Assembly (NCBI RefSeq): GCF_000523235.1
Contig: NZ_CP006850.1
Span: forward strand, 1,550,001-1,614,000
Source of the DNA: Nocardia nova SH22a
GTDB lineage: Bacteria > Actinomycetota > Actinomycetes > Mycobacteriales > Mycobacteriaceae
Direction: 5' to 3'
Length of the DNA stretch: 64,000 nt
Shown: positions 27,001 through 34,159 of the stretch, in pieces
Position numbering within the stretch: the first letter of the stretch is position 1
How the letters are laid out: each line of letters starts with the position of its first letter
Translations under genes and position numbers: made by a program
The notes under the pieces: model-generated
Told to the model about the DNA's origin: nothing
What the model saw: the letters and a program-made list of their open reading frames with translations, nothing else
The model's database searches: none

Positions 27001-28272
27001 ATCGACCGCGCACCACAGGGCGAACGCCTGATCGGGTATGTGGTCACGGATGCCGAAACCAGTGCGGACGAAGATGATTCGATCGTCTTCCACGACCTGA
27101 TCCGCCGGTTGCGTGACCGTTTGCCCGCCGCGATGGTCCCCGCCCAGCTGGTGCGGCTGCCCGCCCTGCCGGTCACCCGGCACGGCAAAGTCGATCGCGC
27201 CGCCCTCCCGCCGCCGCCTGCGGTGAGTCACAGCTTCCGCGCCCCGGAAACCGAGGCGCAGCGGCTGGTCGCGGCGAGTTTCGCCACGGCCACCGGCGCC
27301 GATCGGGTCGGTGTCGATGACGACTTCTTCGAACTCGGCGGCAACTCGCTGTCGGGTGTCGCGGTCGCGGCGGAAATCGCGAACGCCACCGGGCAGCCGG
27401 TGACCGTGCGCTGGCTCTACTCCGCGTCGACGGTGGGTGAACTGGCCGACCGGCTCGCGGCACCCGTGCCCGATGGTGACGACGGACTCGGGCCGGTTCT
27501 GATGTTGCGCCGCAACGGGATACGGGCGCCGCTGTTCTGCGTGCACTCGGCGGTACCGTTGGCGTGGTGCTATGCCGGACTGGCCGCGCACATCCGTGAC
27601 CGGCCGGTGATCGGCCTGCAGTCCCCGCTGCTCGATGACGCGGAACCGGTCGAAACCCCGGGCGATATCGGCGATCTCGCCGATCGCTACATCGAGCAGA
27701 TCCGCCGCATCCAACCCAACGGCCCCTACCATCTGCTGGGCTGGTCACTGGGCGGGCAGATCGCCCATGCCATAGCGGTGCGCCTGTGCCACCTCGGCGC
27801 GCAGGTCGAAACCCTCGTCATGCTGGACAGTCTCGTGTTCACCGATGAGCTGCCGCCCCCGCCGGTCCCGCGCATGCGCGATCTGCTGACCCACCTGCTC
27901 GGTGACGAGCCCGACGACGCCGACCTCCTCGAGGACGTCACCGCCGAACAGGCCGCCGTCGAATTGTCCGATGCCGCACCGTCGTTCGGCACCGGTCTCT
28001 CGGCCGCGCAATTGACTCGGCTGCACCGCGGCTACGTCGACGGGGTCCGGCTCTCGCACCGCTACCGCCCCGGCGTCTTCGACGGCGATCTGCTCTATTT
28101 CTCCGCCACCCGCGGCCCGACCGAGTTGTTCGACGCGCAGCTGTGGCGGCCGTACCTCACCGGCGCCATCGTCGAACATCCCGTCGCGGCCACCCATGCC
28201 CAGCTCACCAACAGCGATGTGGTCGCGCAGATCGGCCCGGCACTGGCCGCTCATCTACGCGCGAGGAGGTGA
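24088..28272 (+). CDS. single-module NRPS, C-A-T-TE
   Basis: 1394 residues. Condensation domain about 12-440, with active site HHIALDG near 150. A long Pro/Gly/Asp/Arg-rich linker, about 445-540, carries no domain. Adenylation domain about 550-1040: HTSGTTGRPKAV near 700, GYGPTETT near 831, YRTGDRV, and Lys in RHGKVDRAA. Carrier domain with GGNSLS near 1085 (Ser for phosphopantetheine), and thioesterase about 1140-1390 with GWSLGG near 1217 and a late His. My reading of the substrate-pocket residues (positions 235-331 of PheA numbering) is D, A, L, L, V, V, G, V, M, which suggests a hydrophobic substrate but matches no code I know. All active sites look intact. A leading C domain implies an acyl or aminoacyl donor supplied by another protein. 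Confidence 0.92.
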   Translation: MTRVGDDAATPDIGGLPDFPLSEAQLRWWVAQQLYPDLPNTVAMYLDLRGPLQVGPLRAAALAAAAELQSPLVRFRIRAGGPRQFLDPDAFAPMAVVDLSGAADPAGAARSRMAADHGAPLDLLADRLTVATLYRIGTDRHLLYLRSHHIALDGVGAAAVLHRTAEIYSETTGFGSIRPARRAPLSIAELVADEAAYRDSDRARADAAYWREQLAGLPPSAGLSGTAAPPAPHPHRVGGQLPEPTAERLVAVRERTGASFTELTIAAFAAYLAAMTHRDDLVVAVPMAVRPTAALRNSAGSVSNVVPLRLSGFGEITVGELIDRVRVRLIGALRHQRYRYEDMQRDRGENRVARGGFGPVVNVLGFVEPLRLGPLTGRAVLLALGPVEDLLINGYQLGADDRTASIDIQANPALYSRAAVVWHHERFLLYFDEFLGAATDDRVAHLGSGAIVDAAPKGDLKGGSKPGSGRAAGTTPLPDARDRPSAPNSDDRSDVRGVRGIPVRPCDGTASRTAPEGETAIGAARGAAASHAAPGDAVDPAPHSVRLLPELLRYAGHPDGVAVVDGERWWTCQAWNGWCARWARELIEYGAGPGDSVVVAVPRSAESVLAIGAVAATGAAFVPVDPSDPPARLAAVVANSGARLGLTVAGMWDRLPDGPRWLGLDDPDLLARVSARPATPVSDADRVRPLRADHTAYVIHTSGTTGRPKAVAVTHRGLEALTDHISETYAVQAHSRVLHAHAPSFDAHLLELLAASAAGARLVIEPRTVVAGTELSDFLAANAITHFLTTPAVLATLRPQSLPELRVVVVGGEVCPVDLARRWCSAVRLFNGYGPTETTVMAAQFEVPTRPVSAAVPIGPMLPGVRARVLDERLRPVPPGGIGELYVGGAGVAAGYRGDPAATATCFVADPEAPGRRCYRTGDRVRIDPAGVAEFLGRVDTQLSLRGRRIEPAEIESALTELPRIAQAVVAIDRAPQGERLIGYVVTDAETSADEDDSIVFHDLIRRLRDRLPAAMVPAQLVRLPALPVTRHGKVDRAALPPPPAVSHSFRAPETEAQRLVAASFATATGADRVGVDDDFFELGGNSLSGVAVAAEIANATGQPVTVRWLYSASTVGELADRLAAPVPDGDDGLGPVLMLRRNGIRAPLFCVHSAVPLAWCYAGLAAHIRDRPVIGLQSPLLDDAEPVETPGDIGDLADRYIEQIRRIQPNGPYHLLGWSLGGQIAHAIAVRLCHLGAQVETLVMLDSLVFTDELPPPPVPRMRDLLTHLLGDEPDDADLLEDVTAEQAAVELSDAAPSFGTGLSAAQLTRLHRGYVDGVRLSHRYRPGVFDGDLLYFSATRGPTELFDAQLWRPYLTGAIVEHPVAATHAQLTNSDVVAQIGPALAAHLRARR

Positions 28273-28276
28273 TCGG

Positions 28277-28960
28277 GTGGTATCGGGCAGTCGAACCGGA
28301 ACCCGGTGGTGGGATGTGTACGGCGACGAAAACGGCTGGCACGGTAGCCATTCCGATGCACCGACACTCACCGGCTGGATCGATGAGCATCTGATGACAC
28401 CGCATCCGGACCTCGGCCGCGACGGTGCGGTGTGCCCGTTCGTGCAGCACAGTGCCTCCCGGAACGCGCTGTGGGCCGGGATGGCGGCGGGCGAGGCGAC
28501 CGTCGACGCGATGCACGCGGTGATAGACGACGCCATCGAGGTGTACGGGGAGCTGGTCGGCGAAAGCCGGGCGAATACCGCTCTGATCACCGTCTTCCCG
28601 GGCCTCACCGACTGCGACCGCATCGATGATGTGCATCGCGCCCGCAAAACCGATGTGGTGCGGCGCGGCTGGATGCTCGGTCAGTTCTATCCCGGCTGCA
28701 CGGTGCCGGGTCTGTGGAACCGGCAGTTCCGTCCGCTGGACGCCCCGCTGCCGATGCTGGTGCTGCGGCCCATGATGAGCACCGACTTTCCGTTCCTGGT
28801 CGCCGACAGTGAATGGCTCTACGCCTACCTGACCAGGCTGGCCCCGAATCTGCCGCGGCGGTTGCGCTGGGAGATAGCCGAGCGGATGCGGATCGCCGGT
28901 CCCGAGGCCGCCGACATCACCGCCCTGCGCGCGCATTCCCCCGGTGAACACGCCCACTGA
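28277..28960 (+). CDS. DUF6875-like protein linked to the NRPS
   Basis: 227 residues beginning VVSGSRTGTRWWDVYG, start GTG 28277 behind GAGGAGG, 4 bp after the NRPS stop, so co-translated with it. GAVCPFVQHSASRNALWAG near residues 50-68 and MLGQFYPGC near 133 are the most distinctive segments. The CPFV motif resembles DUF6875 proteins found beside NRPS/PKS genes. No signal peptide or membrane helix. Function unknown; a tailoring or release role is inferred only from position. Confidence 0.65.
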   Translation: MVSGSRTGTRWWDVYGDENGWHGSHSDAPTLTGWIDEHLMTPHPDLGRDGAVCPFVQHSASRNALWAGMAAGEATVDAMHAVIDDAIEVYGELVGESRANTALITVFPGLTDCDRIDDVHRARKTDVVRRGWMLGQFYPGCTVPGLWNRQFRPLDAPLPMLVLRPMMSTDFPFLVADSEWLYAYLTRLAPNLPRRLRWEIAERMRIAGPEAADITALRAHSPGEHAH

Positions 28961-29000
28961 GTGCGCTGCGGTGATCGTGACGGGGTGCGATACTCCACGC

Positions 29001-29984
29001 ATGCACCGGCTCCCACGCTGTTTTGCTGTCCTGTTCGCCGTCTTCGCCACGATTGCCGCCATTGTGCCCGCGGTCGCGTCGGCCGATCCCGGTGGTCCGG
29101 CCATCGTCGACGTCCGGCCGCTGGGCGGTCGCCAGTATTCGGTGGTGGTCTACTCCGCGGCGATGAACAAGCAGATCACGGTGTGGATGTCGCATCCGGA
29201 TTCCCCTGCGCCCGCGCTGTATCTGCTCAATGCCGTCGACGGCGGCGAGGACGGCGGGCCGTGGACCAACCGCACCGACGTCGCGCAGTTCTTCGCCGAC
29301 AAGCCGGTGAATGTGATCGTCCCGATGGGCGGGCGTGCCAGCTACTACACCGACTGGAAATCCGACGACCCGGCCCTGGGTCGCAACGAGTGGAGCACCT
29401 TCCTCACCCGGGAACTGCCGCCGCTGCTGGAATCCCGCTTCCAGATGACCGGCCGCAATGCCGTCGCCGGAACATCGATGTCGGCCACCTCGGCACTCGA
29501 TCTGGCGATCGAAGCCCCCGGGCTGTACCAGGCGGTCGGCGCCTACAGCGGATGCCCGGTGACCGCGGGTGCCATCCCGCAGGCGTATGTGTATTCGCAG
29601 CTGGGCGTTTTCGGCGCCAATGCCGGGAACATGTGGGGCGGCCCGACCGATCCGGCCTGGGCCGCACACGATCCGGTCGCCAACGCCGATCGCCTGCGCG
29701 GCACAGCCCTCTACATCTCCTCGGGCAACGGCGCGCCGGGCCCCCACGACACCCTCACCGATCCGTCGATCAACGGCGACGTCGGCAAGCTGATCAACCG
29801 CGTCACGGTGGGCGGCGTCATGGAGAACGTGGTCGGCGCCTGCACCCGCCAACTCACCGACCGCCTTGCCGCCCTGGGCATCCCGGCCACCGTGATCCAC
29901 CGCAACGGCACCCACGCCTGGGACTACTGGCAGGACGATCTGCACGACTCGTGGTCGGTCTTCGCCCCCGCGCTGGGGGTGTAG
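29001..29984 (+). CDS. secreted antigen-85-like esterase/mycolyltransferase family protein
   Basis: 327 residues with a Sec signal peptide (about 1-29, cleavage near VASADP). Alpha/beta-hydrolase of the Ag85/esterase D type: AGTSMSATSALDLAIEAP near residues 156-173 carries the nucleophile Ser, and GTHAWDYWQ near 301-309 the catalytic His. YLLNAVDGG and GGRASYYTDW match Ag85 segments. Ag85 proteins transfer mycolates between trehalose and arabinogalactan, and a mycolated host fits. Start: ATG 29001, preceded at 28988-28993 by GATACT, so probably leaderless and separate from the NRPS operon. Confidence 0.86.
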   Translation: MHRLPRCFAVLFAVFATIAAIVPAVASADPGGPAIVDVRPLGGRQYSVVVYSAAMNKQITVWMSHPDSPAPALYLLNAVDGGEDGGPWTNRTDVAQFFADKPVNVIVPMGGRASYYTDWKSDDPALGRNEWSTFLTRELPPLLESRFQMTGRNAVAGTSMSATSALDLAIEAPGLYQAVGAYSGCPVTAGAIPQAYVYSQLGVFGANAGNMWGGPTDPAWAAHDPVANADRLRGTALYISSGNGAPGPHDTLTDPSINGDVGKLINRVTVGGVMENVVGACTRQLTDRLAALGIPATVIHRNGTHAWDYWQDDLHDSWSVFAPALGV

Positions 29985-30127
29985 GCGGCAGCTCCATTGG
30001 AGGTGGTGCCGTTCACGGTGTCGGCACTCGCGCACGGACGACACGGCAGTGAGGTGCGCAGCGAACTGCCGATCAGCACCGCTGCGGTGTCGGCGAAATC
30101 GCCGGAGTGCAAAGGGAATCCAGCGGA

Positions 30128-30538
30128 TCACTCCGCGGCAGTACCGGGAAGCTCTCCATAGCGCACGAGATAGCCGCTGTCGGTACGGCTTTGCCACCCG
30201 TACTCGGTCGGATCCAGGGCGCGTCCGCTCGCCGCCGGATCCCTCGGCCAGGGTTCGCGCACGTGGATTTGTATGTCGTCCTGAAGGATTCGCGCCAACT
30301 CCGATGCGAACCCCTCGGCCGTGGTGCTTCCTTGCTCGGTCGGGTCGAGTGCGGCGGTCGTACCGGCCTCCGAGACGGCGATGCTCACCCAGGCGCCGGG
30401 TGTGGGCCGCCCGGTCAGCTCACCGAATTCCCGCCAGTCCGGCGTGTACTCGGTGCTGACCTCGACCGTAAAGCCCAGCGACCCTTCGATGTCAGCGGCA
30501 AGAAGCCGTGCACCCCGAACTGCCTCGTCAACGTCCAC
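30128..30538 (-). CDS. hypothetical protein
   Basis: 136 residues, start GTG 30538 (VDVDEAVRGARLL), alternative starts further upstream possible. Acidic, no signal peptide, no membrane helix. The pattern GAWVSIAVSEAGTTAALDP, GFASELARILQDDIQIHV and YGWQSRTDSGYLVRY suggests an alpha/beta domain of the kind seen in immunity or orphan accessory proteins, but I do not recognise a family. It follows the secreted-protein gene on the same strand after 20 bp. 29985-30127 upstream of its stop holds nothing recognisable. Confidence 0.6.
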   Translation of the reverse strand: MDVDEAVRGARLLAADIEGSLGFTVEVSTEYTPDWREFGELTGRPTPGAWVSIAVSEAGTTAALDPTEQGSTTAEGFASELARILQDDIQIHVREPWPRDPAASGRALDPTEYGWQSRTDSGYLVRYGELPGTAAE

Positions 30539-30558
30539 GACACCATCCTGCCATTCGG

Positions 30559-31017
30559 TTACGGGACAGCGCACTCGTTCAATGGAGTGATGTAGACCGT
30601 TCCATCGGGCGCTGTATGTAGCCCATCGACATGCAGGGTGTCGCCGCTGTGCCAAAGATACTTGCCCCGGTTGTAACGGGGTTGTCCGAAGTGCAGCATG
30701 TCATCCTTCTCGGCGCTCTGTATCTTGCTGACCATTGACCCATTGACGAACAGATGCCATTCGTACTTTCCTGGTCGATGACTCAGATCATTGATGAACC
30801 ACCACCAAGTGTAGTAACCGATGGGGTCTCTCTCGTACGGCCTGATTTCCGACTTGATCGTGCCGTATTGTGTTGTGATTTCATAGTTTGCGCAGGCCGG
30901 AATGGCTGCACCAGCGGTCGCGGTCCGGGCGCCTTGACCGAATATGCCGAGCAGCGCGATCAGGCTGGCAACTGCCAGGCGGCGCGGGCGTGAACGGAGC
31001 GTTCCACCGAGATTCAT
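30559..31017 (-). CDS. small secreted protein of unknown function
   Basis: 152 residues. N-terminal signal peptide (RSRPRRLAVASLIALLGIFG, cleavage near TATAGA), then a mature part with two Cys (PACANYE and LNECAVP) likely joined by a disulfide. It has an aromatic-rich centre (YYTWWWFINDLSHRPGKYEW) and a GDTLHVDGLHTAPDG segment. Base composition is visibly less GC-rich than the neighbours, a sign of later acquisition. ATG 31017 behind GGGGGGA. Probably co-transcribed with the gene at 30128-30538. Family not recognised. Confidence 0.65.
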   Translation of the reverse strand: MNLGGTLRSRPRRLAVASLIALLGIFGQGARTATAGAAIPACANYEITTQYGTIKSEIRPYERDPIGYYTWWWFINDLSHRPGKYEWHLFVNGSMVSKIQSAEKDDMLHFGQPRYNRGKYLWHSGDTLHVDGLHTAPDGTVYITPLNECAVP

Positions 31018-31137
31018 TGTTGGTCCCCCCATGAGCTGTGGCGCCTCGACAAGCAGATCTTCCGGCGCGCCTGAATGCTGTTCAGACCAGCAGTGCGCGG
31101 CGTGCGATTTGATCAGTCGTCGAACCGTTTGTCCCCC

Positions 31138-31154
31138 ATTGACAATCAGTCAAT
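31138..31154. promoter_or_regulatory. Palindrome upstream of the secreted-protein gene
   Basis: ATTGAC (31138-31143), 5-bp spacer, GTCAAT (31149-31154): perfect inverted repeat about 120 bp before the start at 31017, in an otherwise empty 245-bp gap (31018-31262). On the minus strand it contains a TTGAC -35-like element. Candidate operator; the cognate regulator is unknown. Confidence 0.4.
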
Positions 31155-31262
31155 TTAGTACGGACCACGGTGGCGCGCAACGTATTTAATCGCGGCGCAC
31201 CCGGTGTACATGTCGCAGTCGAGGACCTGATGCCAGGCTGGCGGTCGATCCGCGGCACGTCC

Positions 31263-32963
31263 TCAGCGGCGGACCTGGCGGCGGTAGGTGAGTTTGTCGA
31301 ATTCGCGGCCGTATTCGTCTACGGCTACCACGTCCATCTCGCTGGCGAAGAAGCCTGGGCGGACGTCGACTCGGATGAACGAGTAGTTGCGGAAGCGGAC
31401 GCGGGACCAGGGGGCGGCCTCGTCCTGTTTGGTTCCGGCCGGGGTCCAGACGTAGCTGTTGGGGACGTTGGTGTCGGGGACCTCGTGGCCGCGGTAGGTC
31501 TCGGGGGAGCCGGGCTGGAAGCCGTAGCGGGGGCGGCCGCCGCCACCGACGGTGTAGTAGACGGTGCCGTCGACGTCGGGGTAGACGATGGCGTTGTCGC
31601 CCGCCGCCTTGGTGGGGCGTCCGGCGCGGATGGGGTCGGTGCGCTCGAAGATGTGGTTGTGGCCCTGCAGCACCAGATCGACCTGATAGCGGTCGAACAG
31701 GCCGCACCAGGCGTCGCGCAGGCCGCCGTCGCTGGCGTGGGAATCGGTGGTGGAGTAGGCGCAGTGGTGGAAGAAGCAGACGATGAAGTCGATATTCGGA
31801 TCCGCCCGGTAGTCCGCGAGAGTGCGTTCCACCCAACCGGTCTGGGCCCCGCCGGAATATCCGGTGTTGGCCTTGATCTCGTAGGAGACGTCGTTCGCGT
31901 CCAGGGACAGCACCGCCACATTGCCGTAGGTGAACGAGTACGCCGAGGGGCAACCGGCCGGTCCGTCGACCGGAAAGTCCAGGCGCGCAAGGTGTCCGCC
32001 GTAGCCGTGGGTGTCGTAGGCGGCTTCCATGTCGTGATTGCCGGTGGCGAACATCCACGGTGTGGTCGAGGCGCTGGCCTCGATCGCGCCGAGATACACA
32101 TCCCACACAAAGGGATTGAACTTGTCGAAGCCGTTCGGCGCGGTGCCCCCGGCGGCGACGTATTCGGGCTTCTTGCCCGCGCCCGACGGATCGGCGTAGG
32201 CGATATCGCCAGCCAGTACATGGAAATCCGGTTTGCACGCCACGATCTGATTCAGCACGTTGTCCGCGTGCGCGACCGCCGGATCGTTGTCGGCCTTGTA
32301 GTACTTGTCGTCGTAGTCACCGGGCGCGACTCCCGCGGGCTGGGCCGGGGTGGCGTCGGTGCCCTGATCGCCCATCATGGTGAAACGGAAGGGCACCACC
32401 GCATTTCGCACACTCGGCATCGCGGTGGCGGCGGCGCGGATGTCGCCGGTGAACCCGTCGGAGGTGCGCCAGCGGTAGAAATGCGGGATCCGCCCGGGCA
32501 GGCCGTCGACCGGCGCGTGCGCGTAGAACTGCTCGGCGGCCAGAACGCCGCCGTCGCTGCTGGGGATCTGGGTCACCAGATTGCGCACCTCGGCCTCGAG
32601 CGTCCCGCCGAGTGCGGGGGTGGGGCCGTGGTCCAGGAAAACCTTGGTACCGGCGGGATTACGCGACAGCTGGGCGCCGAAGCGGAGCTGGCTGGCGGCG
32701 TCGGTACCGAAGCCGACGTGCCGCCCGCCCACCGCGAGCCGGGCCTGATCGGCATAGGCGCGGGCGCCGAACGGCGTGGTCCCCACCGCCGCTACCGCTG
32801 CCGCGGCGGCCGAGCCGCGCAGGAAGTTGCGTCGCGAAACCGGCCGCGACCGCAGGTACCCCCGATGCCACTCGTGCTGTTCGGCCATCGTCATGGTGGC
32901 GGCCAGCGCCTCCGGAATTCCGGTATCGGGAACGTCACCGGCAGGATTCAAGCGATTCCGCAT
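31263..32963 (-). CDS. phoD: Tat-exported alkaline phosphatase/phosphodiesterase PhoD
   Basis: About 566 residues. Twin-arginine signal SRRNFLRGSAAAAAVAAVG near residues 44-62, then a PhoD N-terminal domain and a metallophosphatase domain with the expected metal sites: MMGDQG, LAGDIAYADPSG, ATGNHDMEAAYD, FFHHCAYS and GHNHIFERTDP. It releases phosphate from phosphodiesters or monoesters outside the cell, with Ca/Fe cofactors in the family. Start uncertain: ATG 32963 is used, but ATGs at about 32894 and 32888 (reading MTMAEQ) would place the RR motif nearer the N-terminus, as is usual. A 30-bp palindrome covers the 32963 start. Confidence 0.9.
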   Translation of the reverse strand: MRNRLNPAGDVPDTGIPEALAATMTMAEQHEWHRGYLRSRPVSRRNFLRGSAAAAAVAAVGTTPFGARAYADQARLAVGGRHVGFGTDAASQLRFGAQLSRNPAGTKVFLDHGPTPALGGTLEAEVRNLVTQIPSSDGGVLAAEQFYAHAPVDGLPGRIPHFYRWRTSDGFTGDIRAAATAMPSVRNAVVPFRFTMMGDQGTDATPAQPAGVAPGDYDDKYYKADNDPAVAHADNVLNQIVACKPDFHVLAGDIAYADPSGAGKKPEYVAAGGTAPNGFDKFNPFVWDVYLGAIEASASTTPWMFATGNHDMEAAYDTHGYGGHLARLDFPVDGPAGCPSAYSFTYGNVAVLSLDANDVSYEIKANTGYSGGAQTGWVERTLADYRADPNIDFIVCFFHHCAYSTTDSHASDGGLRDAWCGLFDRYQVDLVLQGHNHIFERTDPIRAGRPTKAAGDNAIVYPDVDGTVYYTVGGGGRPRYGFQPGSPETYRGHEVPDTNVPNSYVWTPAGTKQDEAAPWSRVRFRNYSFIRVDVRPGFFASEMDVVAVDEYGREFDKLTYRRQVRR

Positions 32964-32990
32964 GAGGTTGGATGCTGGTCCAACCTCATG
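32961..32990. promoter_or_regulatory. 30-bp perfect palindrome at the phoD start
   Basis: CATGAGGTTGGA (32961-32972), 6-bp spacer, TCCAACCTCATG (32979-32990). It overlaps or lies just upstream of the translation start, depending on which ATG is used. Either a repressor operator or an mRNA hairpin masking the start. Confidence 0.6.
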
Positions 32991-33093
32991 CCGGGAGCAA
33001 CCACCGCGGGTTCCCATAGGCGCAAATTCTCGGTGAATTCTTCGCCCCGCCGCGCCCGCGCGAATCTGTCGGTGCCCGGAGAGACAATGCCGT

Positions 33094-33429
33094 ATGGCCT
33101 ATGACGAGGTATTGGCCGATCGGATCCGCGACCTGCTCGGGCCCGCGGTCACCGAAACGGTCGAGAAGCGCATGTTCGGTGGGCTGGCCTTCCTGGTCGG
33201 CGGCAATATGGCGGTGGCGGCCAGCGGAAAGGGCGGGCTGCTGGTGCGGGTCGACCCGGCCGAGGCCGCGGGTTTGATCGACGGTGTCGCGGTGGCGCCG
33301 ATGGTGATGGGCGGCCGCGAGATGCGGAATTGGCTGCACGTCACCGCCGCCCACCTCGAGGCCGACGAGGTGCTGGGCGGGTGGATCGAACGCGGAATGG
33401 ACTACGCCCGCTCACTGCCGCCCAAATAG
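33094..33429 (+). CDS. TfoX/Sxy N-terminal domain protein
   Basis: 111 residues covering one TfoX-N domain: KRMFGGLAFLVGGNMAVAA near 27-45, LLVRVDP, and GREMRNWLHV near the end. In actinobacteria these single-domain proteins have no proven link to competence; function unknown. ATG 33094 behind GGAGAG. Its stop is 3 bp from that of the convergent TetR gene. Confidence 0.88.
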   Translation: MAYDEVLADRIRDLLGPAVTETVEKRMFGGLAFLVGGNMAVAASGKGGLLVRVDPAEAAGLIDGVAVAPMVMGGREMRNWLHVTAAHLEADEVLGGWIERGMDYARSLPPK

Positions 33430-33432
33430 CGG

Positions 33433-34056
33433 TCAGCTCTGCGGCGCCTGCAGGGCCGGGAACCAGATGTCGGTGAGGACCGCCGCGGCATCCGCCACAT
33501 CGACCTCGATCGTGCCCTGCATCGCCCAGCGGGTGAAGAAACGCTCCAATTGCGCCACCAGGAGTTCGATGCGCAATCGCGCCTCGTGGTGGCGTTCGCG
33601 CGGCCAGCGGGACAGATACTCCGGCATGCCGTCGGCGAGTTGCATGATGCCCTCGCGGGCGAGATCACGGAATTCCGGTTCCAGTGCCGTCGCCTCGTCC
33701 CAGGCCGGCAGCAGATCCTTGTTGTCGACGAACCATCCGATGGCCTGCCGCACCCAGGTCGCGAATGCCTCGCGGGAATTCAGGCTCAGCACGCGGTCCA
33801 GATCGCGGTAATAGAACCGGACGCTGGTGAGCGTCCCCTCCTGCGCGATGGCCCGCAGCACCTCGGGCTTGCCCGTGAAATGCAGATAGAACGTGGCCCG
33901 GCTGCATCCCACGGCGGCCGCGATGTCGTCCACGCGGACGCCGGTGTACCCCTCCCGGCTGAACAATCGCCGTGCTTCCTCGACGATGCGTTGGCGTGTC
34001 GCCCTTTTCTGCTCATCGCGCAGCGACCCGCGCCGGGCGGTCGATTCGGAAGGCAT
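33433..34056 (-). CDS. TetR-family regulator of the adjacent catabolic operon
   Basis: 207 residues. HTH at about 25-60 (IAAAVGCSRATFYLHFTGKP), long helical C-terminal domain with Trp-rich parts (AIGWFVDNKDLLPAWDEA). Start: ATG 34056, 6 bp after a TATGAT box on the minus strand (leaderless); ATG 34068 is an alternative. Divergent from the monooxygenase operon with a strong palindrome between them, so probably its repressor. Confidence 0.86.
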   Translation of the reverse strand: MPSESTARRGSLRDEQKRATRQRIVEEARRLFSREGYTGVRVDDIAAAVGCSRATFYLHFTGKPEVLRAIAQEGTLTSVRFYYRDLDRVLSLNSREAFATWVRQAIGWFVDNKDLLPAWDEATALEPEFRDLAREGIMQLADGMPEYLSRWPRERHHEARLRIELLVAQLERFFTRWAMQGTIEVDVADAAAVLTDIWFPALQAPQS

Positions 34057-34081
34057 GCCCTCGATCATAGACGCTTGCCAA

Positions 34082-34106
34082 CTCACTGGACACGATGTCC
34101 AGCGAG
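34082..34106. promoter_or_regulatory. TetR operator before the monooxygenase operon
   Basis: CTGGACA (34086-34092), CGA, TGTCCAG (34096-34102) is a perfect inverted repeat. It extends to CTC/GAG at 34082-34084 and 34104-34106 with one mismatched pair, giving a 25-bp operator. It lies 26 bp upstream of the TetR start and 54 bp upstream of the monooxygenase start. Confidence 0.75.
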
Positions 34107-34159
34107 TGTTACCGTGTGTGCCACGTCACGTCCGGCCGTGCGCCGAACAGGAGAACGAG

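Noticed and set aside
31170..33104. 644-codon plus-strand frame opposite phoD
   Set aside because: Shadow of the PhoD gene; no ribosome-binding site or known motif.
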